Assembly (NCBI RefSeq): GCF_050490315.1
Contig: NZ_JBNPEO010000004.1
Span: forward strand, 1 to 64,000
Direction of reading: 5' to 3'
From: JBNPEO01 sp050490315
Lineage (GTDB): Bacteria > Actinomycetota > Actinomycetes > Actinomycetales > Micrococcaceae
Length of the DNA stretch: 64,000 bases
The translations under genes were made by a program, and so were the position numbers. Under the pieces are notes generated by a model, which worked only from the letters and a program-made list of their open reading frames with translations, was not told the DNA's origin and made no database searches. Positions within the stretch are counted from its first letter, which is position 1. Each line of letters begins with the position of its first letter. This document shows, piece by piece, positions 33,279 to 41,866 of the stretch.

Positions 33279-34250
33279 ATGACTTCACGAACCCAGATAC
33301 CGGTTACTTTAGGCCTGCCGCTTGCCATTGTGGCTGGCCTTGCGGTGCCCGTGCAGGGACGCATTAATGGTGCCTTGGGCCAGCGGCTTCACGATGGCTT
33401 GGCCGCAGCGGTGGTGTCCTTTACTACAGGGCTGATCGTTATGATCGTGGTTTCCCTAGTGGAACCTTCCGCGAAAGCTGGTGCAAAGCGCATCATTCCA
33501 GCGCTGAAAGCCCGCTCCTTCCCACCCCTATACGCGATGGCTGGTGCTATCGGTGGCTTTTTTGTAGTCTCGCAGTCCTTTACCGTGGGGCTGATTGGAA
33601 TTGCGCTGTTTACTGTTGCAGTGGTGACCGGACAATCGCTGAGCGGATTGATCGTTGACCGGTTGGGCATTGGGCCAGCCGGGCGCAGATCCATCACCGT
33701 GATGCGTGTACTGGGCACCCTGCTGATGATCGCATCGGTGATATTTGCCGTCTCGCCTAGGTTAGGTTCCAACCACGGCGTGGGTGCGCTGGTTCTACCA
33801 ATGCTTTTTGCCTTGTCCGCCGGATTTTTGATGAGCTTCCAACAGGCCATGAACGGTACGGCGACATTGCACTACGGCACTCCGCTGGCCGCAACTCTGG
33901 TGAACTTTATTGCCGGGACAGTGGTCTTGTGGATTATCTGGGGCGTCAAGGTAGCAGTGAGCGGTGTAGGCGCAGGACTGCCCTCTGAATGGTGGTACTA
34001 CCTTGGTGGCCCCATGGGCTGCATCTTTATCGCGCTCAGCGCCACACTGGTACGTAGTATCGGAGTGCTGCTCACCGGACTAGGAATGATCGCTGGACAG
34101 CTCATTGGATCCCTGTTCCTTGACCTCACTTTCCCCAGCCCCGGAACCGTGATCACCCTAGCCACGGTTGCTGGCACCATATTGACTCTCATTGCCATGG
34201 TGGTGGCTACCTTGCCGTGGCCCCGGGGTGCTCTCTCCAAGAGGTTGTGA
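33279..34250 (+). CDS. DMT-superfamily transporter (YdcZ/DUF606 type)
   Basis: 323 aa with about ten hydrophobic helices in two homologous halves, each opening with a small-residue-rich helix and QGRINGALG / QQAMNGTATLHYG motifs, as in tandem DUF606 proteins. Predicted inner-membrane transporter of unknown substrate. TAGGCT at 33266-33271 is 7 nt before the ATG, consistent with leaderless initiation. The stop overlaps the next start by one base (TGATG), linking it with the lactonase-like gene. Confidence 0.87.
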   Translation: MTSRTQIPVTLGLPLAIVAGLAVPVQGRINGALGQRLHDGLAAAVVSFTTGLIVMIVVSLVEPSAKAGAKRIIPALKARSFPPLYAMAGAIGGFFVVSQSFTVGLIGIALFTVAVVTGQSLSGLIVDRLGIGPAGRRSITVMRVLGTLLMIASVIFAVSPRLGSNHGVGALVLPMLFALSAGFLMSFQQAMNGTATLHYGTPLAATLVNFIAGTVVLWIIWGVKVAVSGVGAGLPSEWWYYLGGPMGCIFIALSATLVRSIGVLLTGLGMIAGQLIGSLFLDLTFPSPGTVITLATVAGTILTLIAMVVATLPWPRGALSKRL

Positions 34251-35299
34251 TGGCAAAAACACTTTTCGTTGGCAGCTACACCGAAAATGCTCAAGGAGCG
34301 GGTGTTACATCATGGGCCGTGGACGCCGCCGGCCACCTAATTGAACAGCGCGCGGCTTCCACCGGTGTCCGGAACCCTTCCTACCTGGTGTGGCAGCAAG
34401 AGCGTTTGTTCGCCGTGGAAGAGCTCGAAGAGGGGGCTGTAGTTGAGTTAGATCCGATCACTCTCGAGGTCATCACCAGAGTCTCGAGCGGCGGCAGTTC
34501 TCCCTGTCATCTGGCGCCGTGTACCTGGAACGCCGGTGTAGAGGGCGAGTTGCCGGCGCAGGGCTTGATCGTCAGCAATTATTCCTCCGGGACGGTTGCC
34601 CTGTTGAATATCACAGAGGCTCTCACCGGCCCGCTGGATACCGTGGTGCAACACGGCGGTGGCCCGGTGCGGGATAGGCAAGAGGGCCCGCATGCTCATT
34701 CGAGCCAGCAAACACCGTGGGGGAGTGTGCTCGTGGCTGACCTGGGCCGGGATTCTATTGACGAGTACACCCTTCACAATTCGCGGCTGATCCATTCCGG
34801 GTCCATCACTTTGCCACCTGGGACGGGCCCACGGCACATGCGTCTGCTTGGAAATACGCTGCTGGTAGTGGGAGAACTGGACGCCATGATTCACGTCCTT
34901 GACCACAACGGCCTCAGTTGGCACTGGCGTGGGGCCAGCCAGCTGTTTGACGTAGAGAACCAAACGCTCGCCATGACGGATGGTCTATACCCTTCTGAGA
35001 TCCTGAGCCTCCCGCATGTAAGCCGGGCGCTTGTGGCCGTTCGCGGACGCAACAGTATTGCCGTCGTCGAGGTTCCCGAAAGGCCTGTGATGCCGTTCCT
35101 AACGGCGGAGGTTTCCACGGCGGGCGACTGGCCTAGGCACATGGCGCTCGCAGGCCCCGGAGCGAGTGTGCTGTATGTGGCCAATGAACGTAGCCACAAC
35201 ATTGAACTGTTCGTGATGAATGAGGCCGGAGACCTCACCGTGGAGCCAGTGCAGAGCATTGCGGTGGGATCACCGAGTTGCGTGCTGCCGGTAGGCTAG
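34250..35299 (+). CDS. Lactonase-family beta-propeller protein (6-phosphogluconolactonase-like)
   Basis: 349 aa. A seven-bladed propeller of the PF10282 type is suggested by FVGSYTENAQGAGV at the start, GGGPVRDRQEGPHAHSS in the middle and GTGPRHMRLLGNTLLV, AGDWPRHMALAGPG in later blades. Characterised relatives hydrolyse 6-phosphogluconolactone or other lactones; the activity here is unproven. Translationally coupled to the upstream transporter. It ends 82 bp before glyS. Confidence 0.85.
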   Translation: MAKTLFVGSYTENAQGAGVTSWAVDAAGHLIEQRAASTGVRNPSYLVWQQERLFAVEELEEGAVVELDPITLEVITRVSSGGSSPCHLAPCTWNAGVEGELPAQGLIVSNYSSGTVALLNITEALTGPLDTVVQHGGGPVRDRQEGPHAHSSQQTPWGSVLVADLGRDSIDEYTLHNSRLIHSGSITLPPGTGPRHMRLLGNTLLVVGELDAMIHVLDHNGLSWHWRGASQLFDVENQTLAMTDGLYPSEILSLPHVSRALVAVRGRNSIAVVEVPERPVMPFLTAEVSTAGDWPRHMALAGPGASVLYVANERSHNIELFVMNEAGDLTVEPVQSIAVGSPSCVLPVG

Positions 35300-35381
35300 A
35301 TGAGTGCGTCCTTTTGGGACGCTGACAAGCAATTACACCCAGCGGACCGCACCCAGCGGCCCCGTTCACATTGGAGTTCCC

Positions 35382-36767
35382 ATGGCAGCAAAATCCACTC
35401 TGGACCAGGTCATTTCCCTCGCTAAACGGCGCGGATTCGTCTTTCAGGCCGGTGAAATTTACGGTGGATCACGCTCCGCATGGGACTACGGCCCCTTGGG
35501 CGCTGAACTCAAAGAGAACATCAAACGCCAGTGGTGGCAGTCCATGGTCCGCGGACGCGAAGACGTTGTGGGCTTGGACTCCTCGGTAATTTTGCCCCGC
35601 CAGGTCTGGGAAGCTTCAGGCCACGTAGAGGTGTTCTCTGATCCTCTGGTTGAGTGCTTGTCTTGCCACAAGCGTTACCGGGCAGACCACCTCGAAGAAG
35701 AGTACGAGGAAAAGAAGGGCCGTCCTGCAGAAAACGGTCTCAAGGACATTGCGTGCGCTAACTGTGGAACCCGCGGTGAATGGACCGAGCCGCAAGAATT
35801 CTCCGGTTTGCTCAAAACCTACCTGGGCCCCGTTGCCAACGAAGAGGGCCTGATGTACCTGCGCCCCGAAACGGCGCAGGGCATTTTTGTGAACTTTGCC
35901 AACGTGTTGACCACTTCGCGCAAAAAGCCGCCGTTCGGTATTGGCCAGATCGGCAAGTCCTTCCGCAACGAAATCACGCCCGGAAACTTCATCTTCCGCA
36001 CGCGCGAATTCGAACAGATGGAAATGGAATTCTTTGTTGAGCCTGGCACCGATGAAGAGTGGCACCAGTACTGGATGAAAGAGCGTATGTCCTGGTACAC
36101 CTCCTTGGGTATCAAGCCGGAAAACCTGCGCTTTTTTGAACACCCCAAGGAAAAGCTCAGCCACTACTCCAAGGGCACCACTGACATCGAATACCGCTTC
36201 GGATTCCAGGGTTCCGAGTGGGGGGAGCTCGAGGGTGTTGCAAACCGCACCGACTTTGACCTCTCCACACACGCCAAGGCTTCCGGTACGGATCTGAGCT
36301 ACTTCAACCAGGCAACCAACGAGCGTTACACGCCGTATGTGATTGAGCCTGCCGCTGGCTTGACCCGTTCCTTTATGGCGTTTTTGCTGGATGCTTACAC
36401 CGAGGACGAGGCACCTAACTCCAAGGGCGGTGTAGACAAACGCACCGTGCTGAAGCTGGATCCGCGTTTGGCTCCGATCAAGGCTGCAGTGTTGCCGTTG
36501 AGCCGCAATGAAGACTTGTCTCCCAAGGCTAAGGACCTCGCCGCTCAGCTGCGCAAGACCTGGAACATCGACTTTGACGACGCCGGTGCCATTGGCCGCC
36601 GCTACCGCCGCCAGGACGAGGTGGGCACCCCGTTCTGCATCACCGTGGACTTTGAAACCCTCGAAGACCAGGCAGTGACCATCCGTGAGCGTGACACCAT
36701 GAGCCAAGAGCGTGTTGCCTTGGACAAGGTGGAGGGCTACCTTGCGGCTCGGCTGATCGGCGCGTAG
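35382..36767 (+). CDS. glyS: Glycyl-tRNA synthetase (alpha2 type)
   Basis: Class II aminoacyl-tRNA synthetase charging tRNA-Gly, 461 aa, single-chain type found in Actinobacteria. Marks: RRGFVFQAGEIYGGSRSAWD, a zinc-like CLSCHKRYRAD ... CANCGTRGEW insert, YLRPETAQGIFVNF, motif 2 GKSFRNEITPGNFIFRTREF, and the C-terminal anticodon-binding domain. ATG 35382 follows GGAG closely; the frame is open to 35304, but that part is not conserved. A 6-bp hairpin (GCGTCC/GGACGC, 35306-35322) sits in the leader. Confidence 0.96.
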   Translation: MAAKSTLDQVISLAKRRGFVFQAGEIYGGSRSAWDYGPLGAELKENIKRQWWQSMVRGREDVVGLDSSVILPRQVWEASGHVEVFSDPLVECLSCHKRYRADHLEEEYEEKKGRPAENGLKDIACANCGTRGEWTEPQEFSGLLKTYLGPVANEEGLMYLRPETAQGIFVNFANVLTTSRKKPPFGIGQIGKSFRNEITPGNFIFRTREFEQMEMEFFVEPGTDEEWHQYWMKERMSWYTSLGIKPENLRFFEHPKEKLSHYSKGTTDIEYRFGFQGSEWGELEGVANRTDFDLSTHAKASGTDLSYFNQATNERYTPYVIEPAAGLTRSFMAFLLDAYTEDEAPNSKGGVDKRTVLKLDPRLAPIKAAVLPLSRNEDLSPKAKDLAAQLRKTWNIDFDDAGAIGRRYRRQDEVGTPFCITVDFETLEDQAVTIRERDTMSQERVALDKVEGYLAARLIGA

Positions 36768-36770
36768 TTC

Positions 36771-37805
36771 ATGGCTATTGAATACCGCCCTTGGCGCGAG
36801 AACGACGATCTTGCCCTGCTGGAACTGTGGGGCGGGCCAGAAACCGAACAAGCTCGCCAGTTCCGTTCTGCCTTGGCGCCGTCCAACACCAGCACTGAGG
36901 CTGATCAGTGGCGGGTTTGTATTGTGGCCGAGGACGTTATTGACGGCGTAGGCATCCCAGTTGCCGCCGGTGTGGTGTATCAAAGTTCGCTTCACCCCGA
37001 GCGGCTGTGGACCTACATCGAGGTAGCCAAGGACCACCGCGGAAACGGAATTGCTTCAACACTTTTGGTGATGCTGCGCCGCGAGGCGGAGCGATCGCCA
37101 AGTGGTGTGAGCAAGCTGCGTTCAAAAGTGGAACCGGGAACACCCGGTGCCGCGTTCGCAGCTTCTGCGGGCCTGAGCCCTATCCAGCGAAGCCGCCTTG
37201 TGGTGGTGGCGCCGGGCAGCCTGAAGTTGCCGGTCTTTGACAACACCCCTGAAGGCACTTCGCCCGGTGGCGAGGATGCTGGTAGCGACGTGGTGATGGA
37301 TCTGGCCACAGGCTCGGTTGAACTCAGTGACGTGGTGGGCCGTTACTACACGGCCGTCCACCATTGGGATAACCCGGGCACGCTCAGCATTGGCCAGGTC
37401 CAAAAATTGTTCCTGGACGATCTCACTGGCGCTCACGGAGCAGTGGTGTTGCGGGCCAAGCCAGAATCGGCCTTTGGCACCGGTGTTGCGCCGAGCCGCA
37501 AGGGCCGAATTCGTGCCTTTGTGATCAGCTATGCAGCCCCCGTTGCCGGGGCCGACGACGGTGCTGACGCCCGCTCGGGTGCCGACTACCCGACTGACGT
37601 CTTTTTGGGCCATGAGCCGGGGCTCGAAGCCAGCGACGCAGCTGAAGCTGTGCGTGACCTGCTCTCCCTGATTGCGTACCAGCACCCCGTGGTTCTGGAA
37701 CTGGACGATTCGATGACAGCCCTGACTGCCGCCGTCGAACCTCTTTTGGAAAGCGGTGGTGCACGCCTCGCTGGTGCCGAAACGCTCGTAGTGAGCGATT
37801 CCTAG
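36771..37805 (+). CDS. GNAT-type acetyltransferase with long C-terminal domain
   Basis: 344 aa, beginning 3 nt after the glyS stop. Residues ~1-145 form a GNAT domain (YRPWRENDDLALLELW; TYIEVAKDHRGNGIASTLLVML as the CoA-binding strand and loop). Residues ~175-344 (VVGRYYTAVHHWDNPGTLSIG ... VFLGHEP ... AYQHPVVLELDDS) have no domain I recognise and may be a second degenerate acyltransferase half. Substrate unknown. Tight spacing implies cotranscription with glyS. Confidence 0.8.
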   Translation: MAIEYRPWRENDDLALLELWGGPETEQARQFRSALAPSNTSTEADQWRVCIVAEDVIDGVGIPVAAGVVYQSSLHPERLWTYIEVAKDHRGNGIASTLLVMLRREAERSPSGVSKLRSKVEPGTPGAAFAASAGLSPIQRSRLVVVAPGSLKLPVFDNTPEGTSPGGEDAGSDVVMDLATGSVELSDVVGRYYTAVHHWDNPGTLSIGQVQKLFLDDLTGAHGAVVLRAKPESAFGTGVAPSRKGRIRAFVISYAAPVAGADDGADARSGADYPTDVFLGHEPGLEASDAAEAVRDLLSLIAYQHPVVLELDDSMTALTAAVEPLLESGGARLAGAETLVVSDS

Positions 37806-37837
37806 GCCGCACGCGCAGCTCGGGGAATTGGATAGTT

Positions 37838-39211
37838 ATGGGTCACAGTCATGGGCACCTTTCCGCTTCTGGAGAGGGCAAAGCTTCGGCTGTGCTCTCT
37901 CCAGAGGTGGCCACCACCCGACGGCGCGCCCGATGGATCTTGAGTTCCATCTTGGTGCCCTTGGGTCTTCTCACGGTGCTGGCGATGGTGATGTTATGGC
38001 CCAGTAATAGTCGCCAAGATTTATCGCTCAGTTCGCCTTATGCCGCCGCGCCTGGTGTGAGCTTTGATACCGGGACCATTGTTGAAGCGCAAGAATCGGG
38101 CTGTAACCCTTCAAATGCCAGTTCCCCAACAGCGGGCTCTGGGGAACAGGCCGCTGGTAGTTCGTGCCTGTGGGCCATCACTCGCCCTGATCATGGCGGC
38201 TCCAACGTCAAAGTAGCTATCAACCCGGACGTAGCTAAGTCCCACGCCGTCCAGGCCGGAGACTCCATTCGTTACCTGAACCTCAGCGGTGTTCAGGGAG
38301 CTGTTCAGGGAGACACTCAGAGTGGTGGCGAAGGCGCATCGGCCCAGTCCAGTGCTCCGCTGTACGTGTTTGTGGAGTTTGTGCGCACCGTGCCGATCAC
38401 CATTTTGGCGGTTGTATATGCGGCAGTAGTGATTCTTGTGGCGCGCTGGCGGGGACTACGGGCGCTTATCGGTTTAGCTGGCGCCTATGTGGTTCTCACA
38501 GCCTTCATTTTGCCAGGTCTTGTTGAGGGCAAACCTCCGCTTTTGCTGGCCCTCGTTGGTTCCACGGTGATTATGATCGGGGTCCTCTACTTTGCCCATG
38601 GGTTCTCCGCCAGAACGTCCACGGCGCTGCTAGGAACCATGTTTGGTTTGGTGATCACCGCTTTGCTTGCCGCGTGGGCTACTGATGCAGCAAACCTGGT
38701 GGGTGTGGGCAACCACGATGCCGCAACCCTAGTGAATATCTCGCCCAACATTTCCATTTCGGGGATTATCTTATGTGGGCTCATCATCTCGGGCTTGGGG
38801 GTGCTTAACGATGTCACCATCACTCAGTCTTCTGCGGTGTGGGAGTTGCACGAACTGGCCCCACACACCTCGGCACGCCAGCTGTTCTCTGCGGCGATGC
38901 GGATCGGCCGCGACCACATCGCCTCCACGGTGTACACCATCGCATTTGCCTACGCAGGGGCGGCTCTGCCTGTTTTGATGATTGTGATGCTCTACGACCG
39001 TCCGCTCGTTGAAACACTCACTAGCGCAGAACTATCCGAAGAAGTGATCCGAACCCTTGTGGGATCAATCGGGCTCGTTTTGGCCATCCCTGTCACCACC
39101 GCGATTGCGGTTCTGGTGGTCAAAGCCACTGGTCTTCGCGGCTCCAAACGGCGCAGCCCTGGGCGCCGGTCAGCGGCCGCCGGGAACACGCCGTCGTACG
39201 ATTTGCCCTGA
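37838..39211 (+). CDS. YibE/F family membrane protein
   Basis: 457 aa. A histidine-rich N-tip (MGHSHGHL), one helix near residue 35-55, an extracytoplasmic domain of ~120 residues with two cysteines (ESGCNPSN, SSCLWAI), then about seven membrane helices (from VPITILAVVYAAVVILVARW) ending in a basic tail. The core matches YibE/F proteins, which are of unknown function; transport has been suggested for the family. It lies between the acetyltransferase and dusB genes on the same strand with short gaps. Confidence 0.85.
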   Translation: MGHSHGHLSASGEGKASAVLSPEVATTRRRARWILSSILVPLGLLTVLAMVMLWPSNSRQDLSLSSPYAAAPGVSFDTGTIVEAQESGCNPSNASSPTAGSGEQAAGSSCLWAITRPDHGGSNVKVAINPDVAKSHAVQAGDSIRYLNLSGVQGAVQGDTQSGGEGASAQSSAPLYVFVEFVRTVPITILAVVYAAVVILVARWRGLRALIGLAGAYVVLTAFILPGLVEGKPPLLLALVGSTVIMIGVLYFAHGFSARTSTALLGTMFGLVITALLAAWATDAANLVGVGNHDAATLVNISPNISISGIILCGLIISGLGVLNDVTITQSSAVWELHELAPHTSARQLFSAAMRIGRDHIASTVYTIAFAYAGAALPVLMIVMLYDRPLVETLTSAELSEEVIRTLVGSIGLVLAIPVTTAIAVLVVKATGLRGSKRRSPGRRSAAAGNTPSYDLP

Positions 39212-39228
39212 TTTGAGAGAATTGTCAG

Positions 39229-40407
39229 GTGACTATTGCAGCAACCCCTCCCTCCCGCAAGCTTGAACTACCCCCACTCAAGCTTGGACCCATCACCGTT
39301 GACACACCCGTGGTCCTCGCGCCGATGGCCGGTATCACTAACACCGCTTTTCGCAGGCTGTGCCGCGAATACGGCGGTGGTCTTTACGTTGCAGAGATGG
39401 TGACCTCACGGGCGCTGGTTGAACGCACCCCGGAATCCTTACGGATCATTTCGCACGACGACGACGAAGACGTCCGTTCCGTACAGCTGTACGGTGTGGA
39501 CCCGGTCACCGTAGGTCAAGCAGTGCGGATGCTCGTTGAAGAGGACCGTGCGGATCATATTGATTTGAATTTTGGTTGCCCCGTTCCCAAGGTCACTCGC
39601 CGTGGTGGCGGCGCCGCCCTGCCGTGGAAGATAGATCTGTTCACCTCCATTGTTCAGACAGCCGTGCGTGAAGCCTCCGCCGGCAACGTCCCGCTAACCA
39701 TCAAAATGCGCAAGGGCATCGACGACGATCACCTCACGTACTTGGAAGCCGGTCGGATCGCTCGCGACGCCGGTGTGGCAGCAGTTGCGCTTCACGGCCG
39801 TACAGCTTCGCAGTACTACTCGGGCAAAGCAGACTGGTCAGCCATTGCACGCTTGCGCGAAGCGCTCCCAGACGTTCCGGTTCTAGGAAATGGTGACATC
39901 TGGTCAGCCGAAGATGCTGAGCGAATGGTGCGCGAAACCGGTGTTGACGGTGTGGTGATTGGCCGCGGCTGCCAAGGCCGCCCGTGGCTCTTTGGCGATT
40001 TGATGGCCGCATTTGAGGGTAGCGAAACCCGTCACCGTCCGGGACTGCGCGAGGTCGCAGCAAGTGTGTACCGCCACGCTGAGCTGCTGATTGACACCTT
40101 CGAGGACGAGGGCAAGGCGCTGCGCGACATTCGCAAACACATGGCCTGGTACTTCAAGGGATATGTGGTGGGCGGTGAACTGCGCGCCAAACTGGCTACA
40201 GTACCCACTCTGGAAGTATTGCGGGAACTCCTTGATCAGCTGGACTTAGATTCCCCCTACCCAGGTGTGGATGCCGAAGGCCCACGTGGTCGGGCGGGAA
40301 GCCCTAAAAAGACGTCTCTGCCCTATGGCTGGTTGGACAACCGGAGTATGGACGAGGCACAAACCCACGAGATTGCCGCTGCAGAGTTGGACGTTTCAGG
40401 CGGCTAA
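39229..40407 (+). CDS. dusB: tRNA-dihydrouridine synthase
   Basis: FMN-dependent enzyme reducing uridines in the tRNA D-loop, 392 aa. TIM-barrel marks: VLAPMAGITNTAFRRLC, SVQLYGVDP, the catalytic cysteine in DLNFGCPVPKVTRRGGG, TIKMRKGI, LHGRTASQYYSG and GNGDIWSAEDA. A helical tRNA-binding domain fills the C-terminus (DIRKHMAWYFKGY). GTG 39229 start. It heads the dusB-dgt-dnaG run seen in many Actinobacteria. Confidence 0.95.
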   Translation: MTIAATPPSRKLELPPLKLGPITVDTPVVLAPMAGITNTAFRRLCREYGGGLYVAEMVTSRALVERTPESLRIISHDDDEDVRSVQLYGVDPVTVGQAVRMLVEEDRADHIDLNFGCPVPKVTRRGGGAALPWKIDLFTSIVQTAVREASAGNVPLTIKMRKGIDDDHLTYLEAGRIARDAGVAAVALHGRTASQYYSGKADWSAIARLREALPDVPVLGNGDIWSAEDAERMVRETGVDGVVIGRGCQGRPWLFGDLMAAFEGSETRHRPGLREVAASVYRHAELLIDTFEDEGKALRDIRKHMAWYFKGYVVGGELRAKLATVPTLEVLRELLDQLDLDSPYPGVDAEGPRGRAGSPKKTSLPYGWLDNRSMDEAQTHEIAAAELDVSGG

Positions 40408-40485
40408 TTTTTGTTCTTAGCCACGGCTAGTGGATGGTTGGGCACTGTGGCCGGGCGAGTTCATCACGCTGACTACACTGGAAGG

Positions 40486-41796
40486 GTGACTGGCACTAAC
40501 GAATCTCCCCGAACCGCAGGCCATGGACCCGTTGTGGTGCCAGGCTACACGCCAGCTGATTCGGAACGTTGGGTAGCTGAACCGGGCAAAAACAACTACC
40601 GCTCTGACTTTGAACGGGACCGCGCCCGGGTGCTGCATTCATCAGCCCTGCGACGTCTCGGCGCCAAAACTCAGGTGGTGGCCCCGGACACTGATGACTT
40701 TGTCCGCACCCGGCTCACTCACAGTTTGGAAGTGGCTCAGGTAGGCCGCGAATTGGGCCGCGCATTGGGCTGTGACCCTGACGTGGTGGACACAGCGTGC
40801 CTCGCTCACGATCTGGGCCACCCGCCCTTTGGCCACAACGGTGAGTCAGCGCTTAATGATGCTGCGCACGCAATTGGTGGATTTGAAGGAAACGCGCAGA
40901 CGCTGCGCCTATTGACCCGGCTCGAACCCAAAGTTCTGGCCGTGGACGGCAGCCCTGCTGGATTGAACCTGACCCGCGCGAGTCTGGATGCCTCATGCAA
41001 GTATCCGTGGGCCGTTGCCGACGCACCGATGATCGACGGACGGCGGACCGGTAAGTTCGGCGCCTATGTTGATGACTTGCCCATCTTCGAATGGTTGCGC
41101 CAAGGTGCCCCTGCTGGCCAATCATGTGTTGAAGCACAAGTGATGGATTTGGCCGATGACATCTCATACTCAGTCCATGACGTGGAAGACGCCATTGTGG
41201 CCGGACATTTCCAACTCGGGTGGATGAATAACCCGGATCACCGTGCTCGTGTGGTGGGCTACACCCGCCAGTGGTACCTACCCCATGCAGAACCTGCCGC
41301 AGTTGATGCAGCGTTAGCGCGTCTGGAAGCTGGTAAACCGTGGGTCCGTGAAGCCGACGGCAGCCGAAAGTCCATGGCGGCGCTCAAGGACATGACCAGC
41401 CAGCTCATTGGCCGGTTCTGCCAGAGCGCGCTTGCAGCAACCCGAGCGGTTTACGGCCCGGAGAACCTGACCCGATACTCCGCACAGCTGATTGTTCCGG
41501 AAGAAACAGTCACTGAAATCGCAGTGATGAAGGGGCTGGCCACCACCTTTGTGATGACTACTGACCACCGGCAACCGATCTACGAACGCCAGCGCGAAGT
41601 GCTTCACGCGCTTGTCACGGCACTCAACGCCACCGGCGACCGTCACCTTGAACCGATGTTCGCCGCTGACTGGAGAGCCGCCGCCGATGATGCGGCCCGC
41701 TTGCGAGTAGTCATAGACCAAGTAGCGTCACTGACCGATGGTTCCGCATTGGCCATGTATGAGCGCTTGGTGGGGAGCCTGCCGTCACTGTGGTGA
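40486..41796 (+). CDS. dgt: Deoxyguanosinetriphosphate triphosphohydrolase-like protein
   Basis: HD-domain dNTP triphosphohydrolase, 436 aa, expected to convert dNTPs to deoxynucleosides and triphosphate. Metal ligands: RTRLTHSLEVAQ (His), CLAHDLGHPPFGHNGE (His-Asp and following His), VMDLADDISYSVHD (Asp). GTG 40486 is chosen: TACACT at 40474-40479 lies 6 nt upstream, a leaderless arrangement, and the 25 codons upstream in frame (from 40411) are not family-like. It lies between dusB and dnaG. Confidence 0.93.
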   Translation: MTGTNESPRTAGHGPVVVPGYTPADSERWVAEPGKNNYRSDFERDRARVLHSSALRRLGAKTQVVAPDTDDFVRTRLTHSLEVAQVGRELGRALGCDPDVVDTACLAHDLGHPPFGHNGESALNDAAHAIGGFEGNAQTLRLLTRLEPKVLAVDGSPAGLNLTRASLDASCKYPWAVADAPMIDGRRTGKFGAYVDDLPIFEWLRQGAPAGQSCVEAQVMDLADDISYSVHDVEDAIVAGHFQLGWMNNPDHRARVVGYTRQWYLPHAEPAAVDAALARLEAGKPWVREADGSRKSMAALKDMTSQLIGRFCQSALAATRAVYGPENLTRYSAQLIVPEETVTEIAVMKGLATTFVMTTDHRQPIYERQREVLHALVTALNATGDRHLEPMFAADWRAAADDAARLRVVIDQVASLTDGSALAMYERLVGSLPSLW

Positions 41797-41866
41797 TCGT
41801 TGTACAACACTGCCGTTTTGCGAATACAGTACGGGGCTCAAAGAGCTCCGAGATGAGGATGAGACT

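Noticed and set aside
35616..37037. 473-codon open frame on the minus strand opposite glyS
   Set aside because: Antisense shadow of a certain synthetase gene; no recognisable protein, produced by GC-biased codon use.
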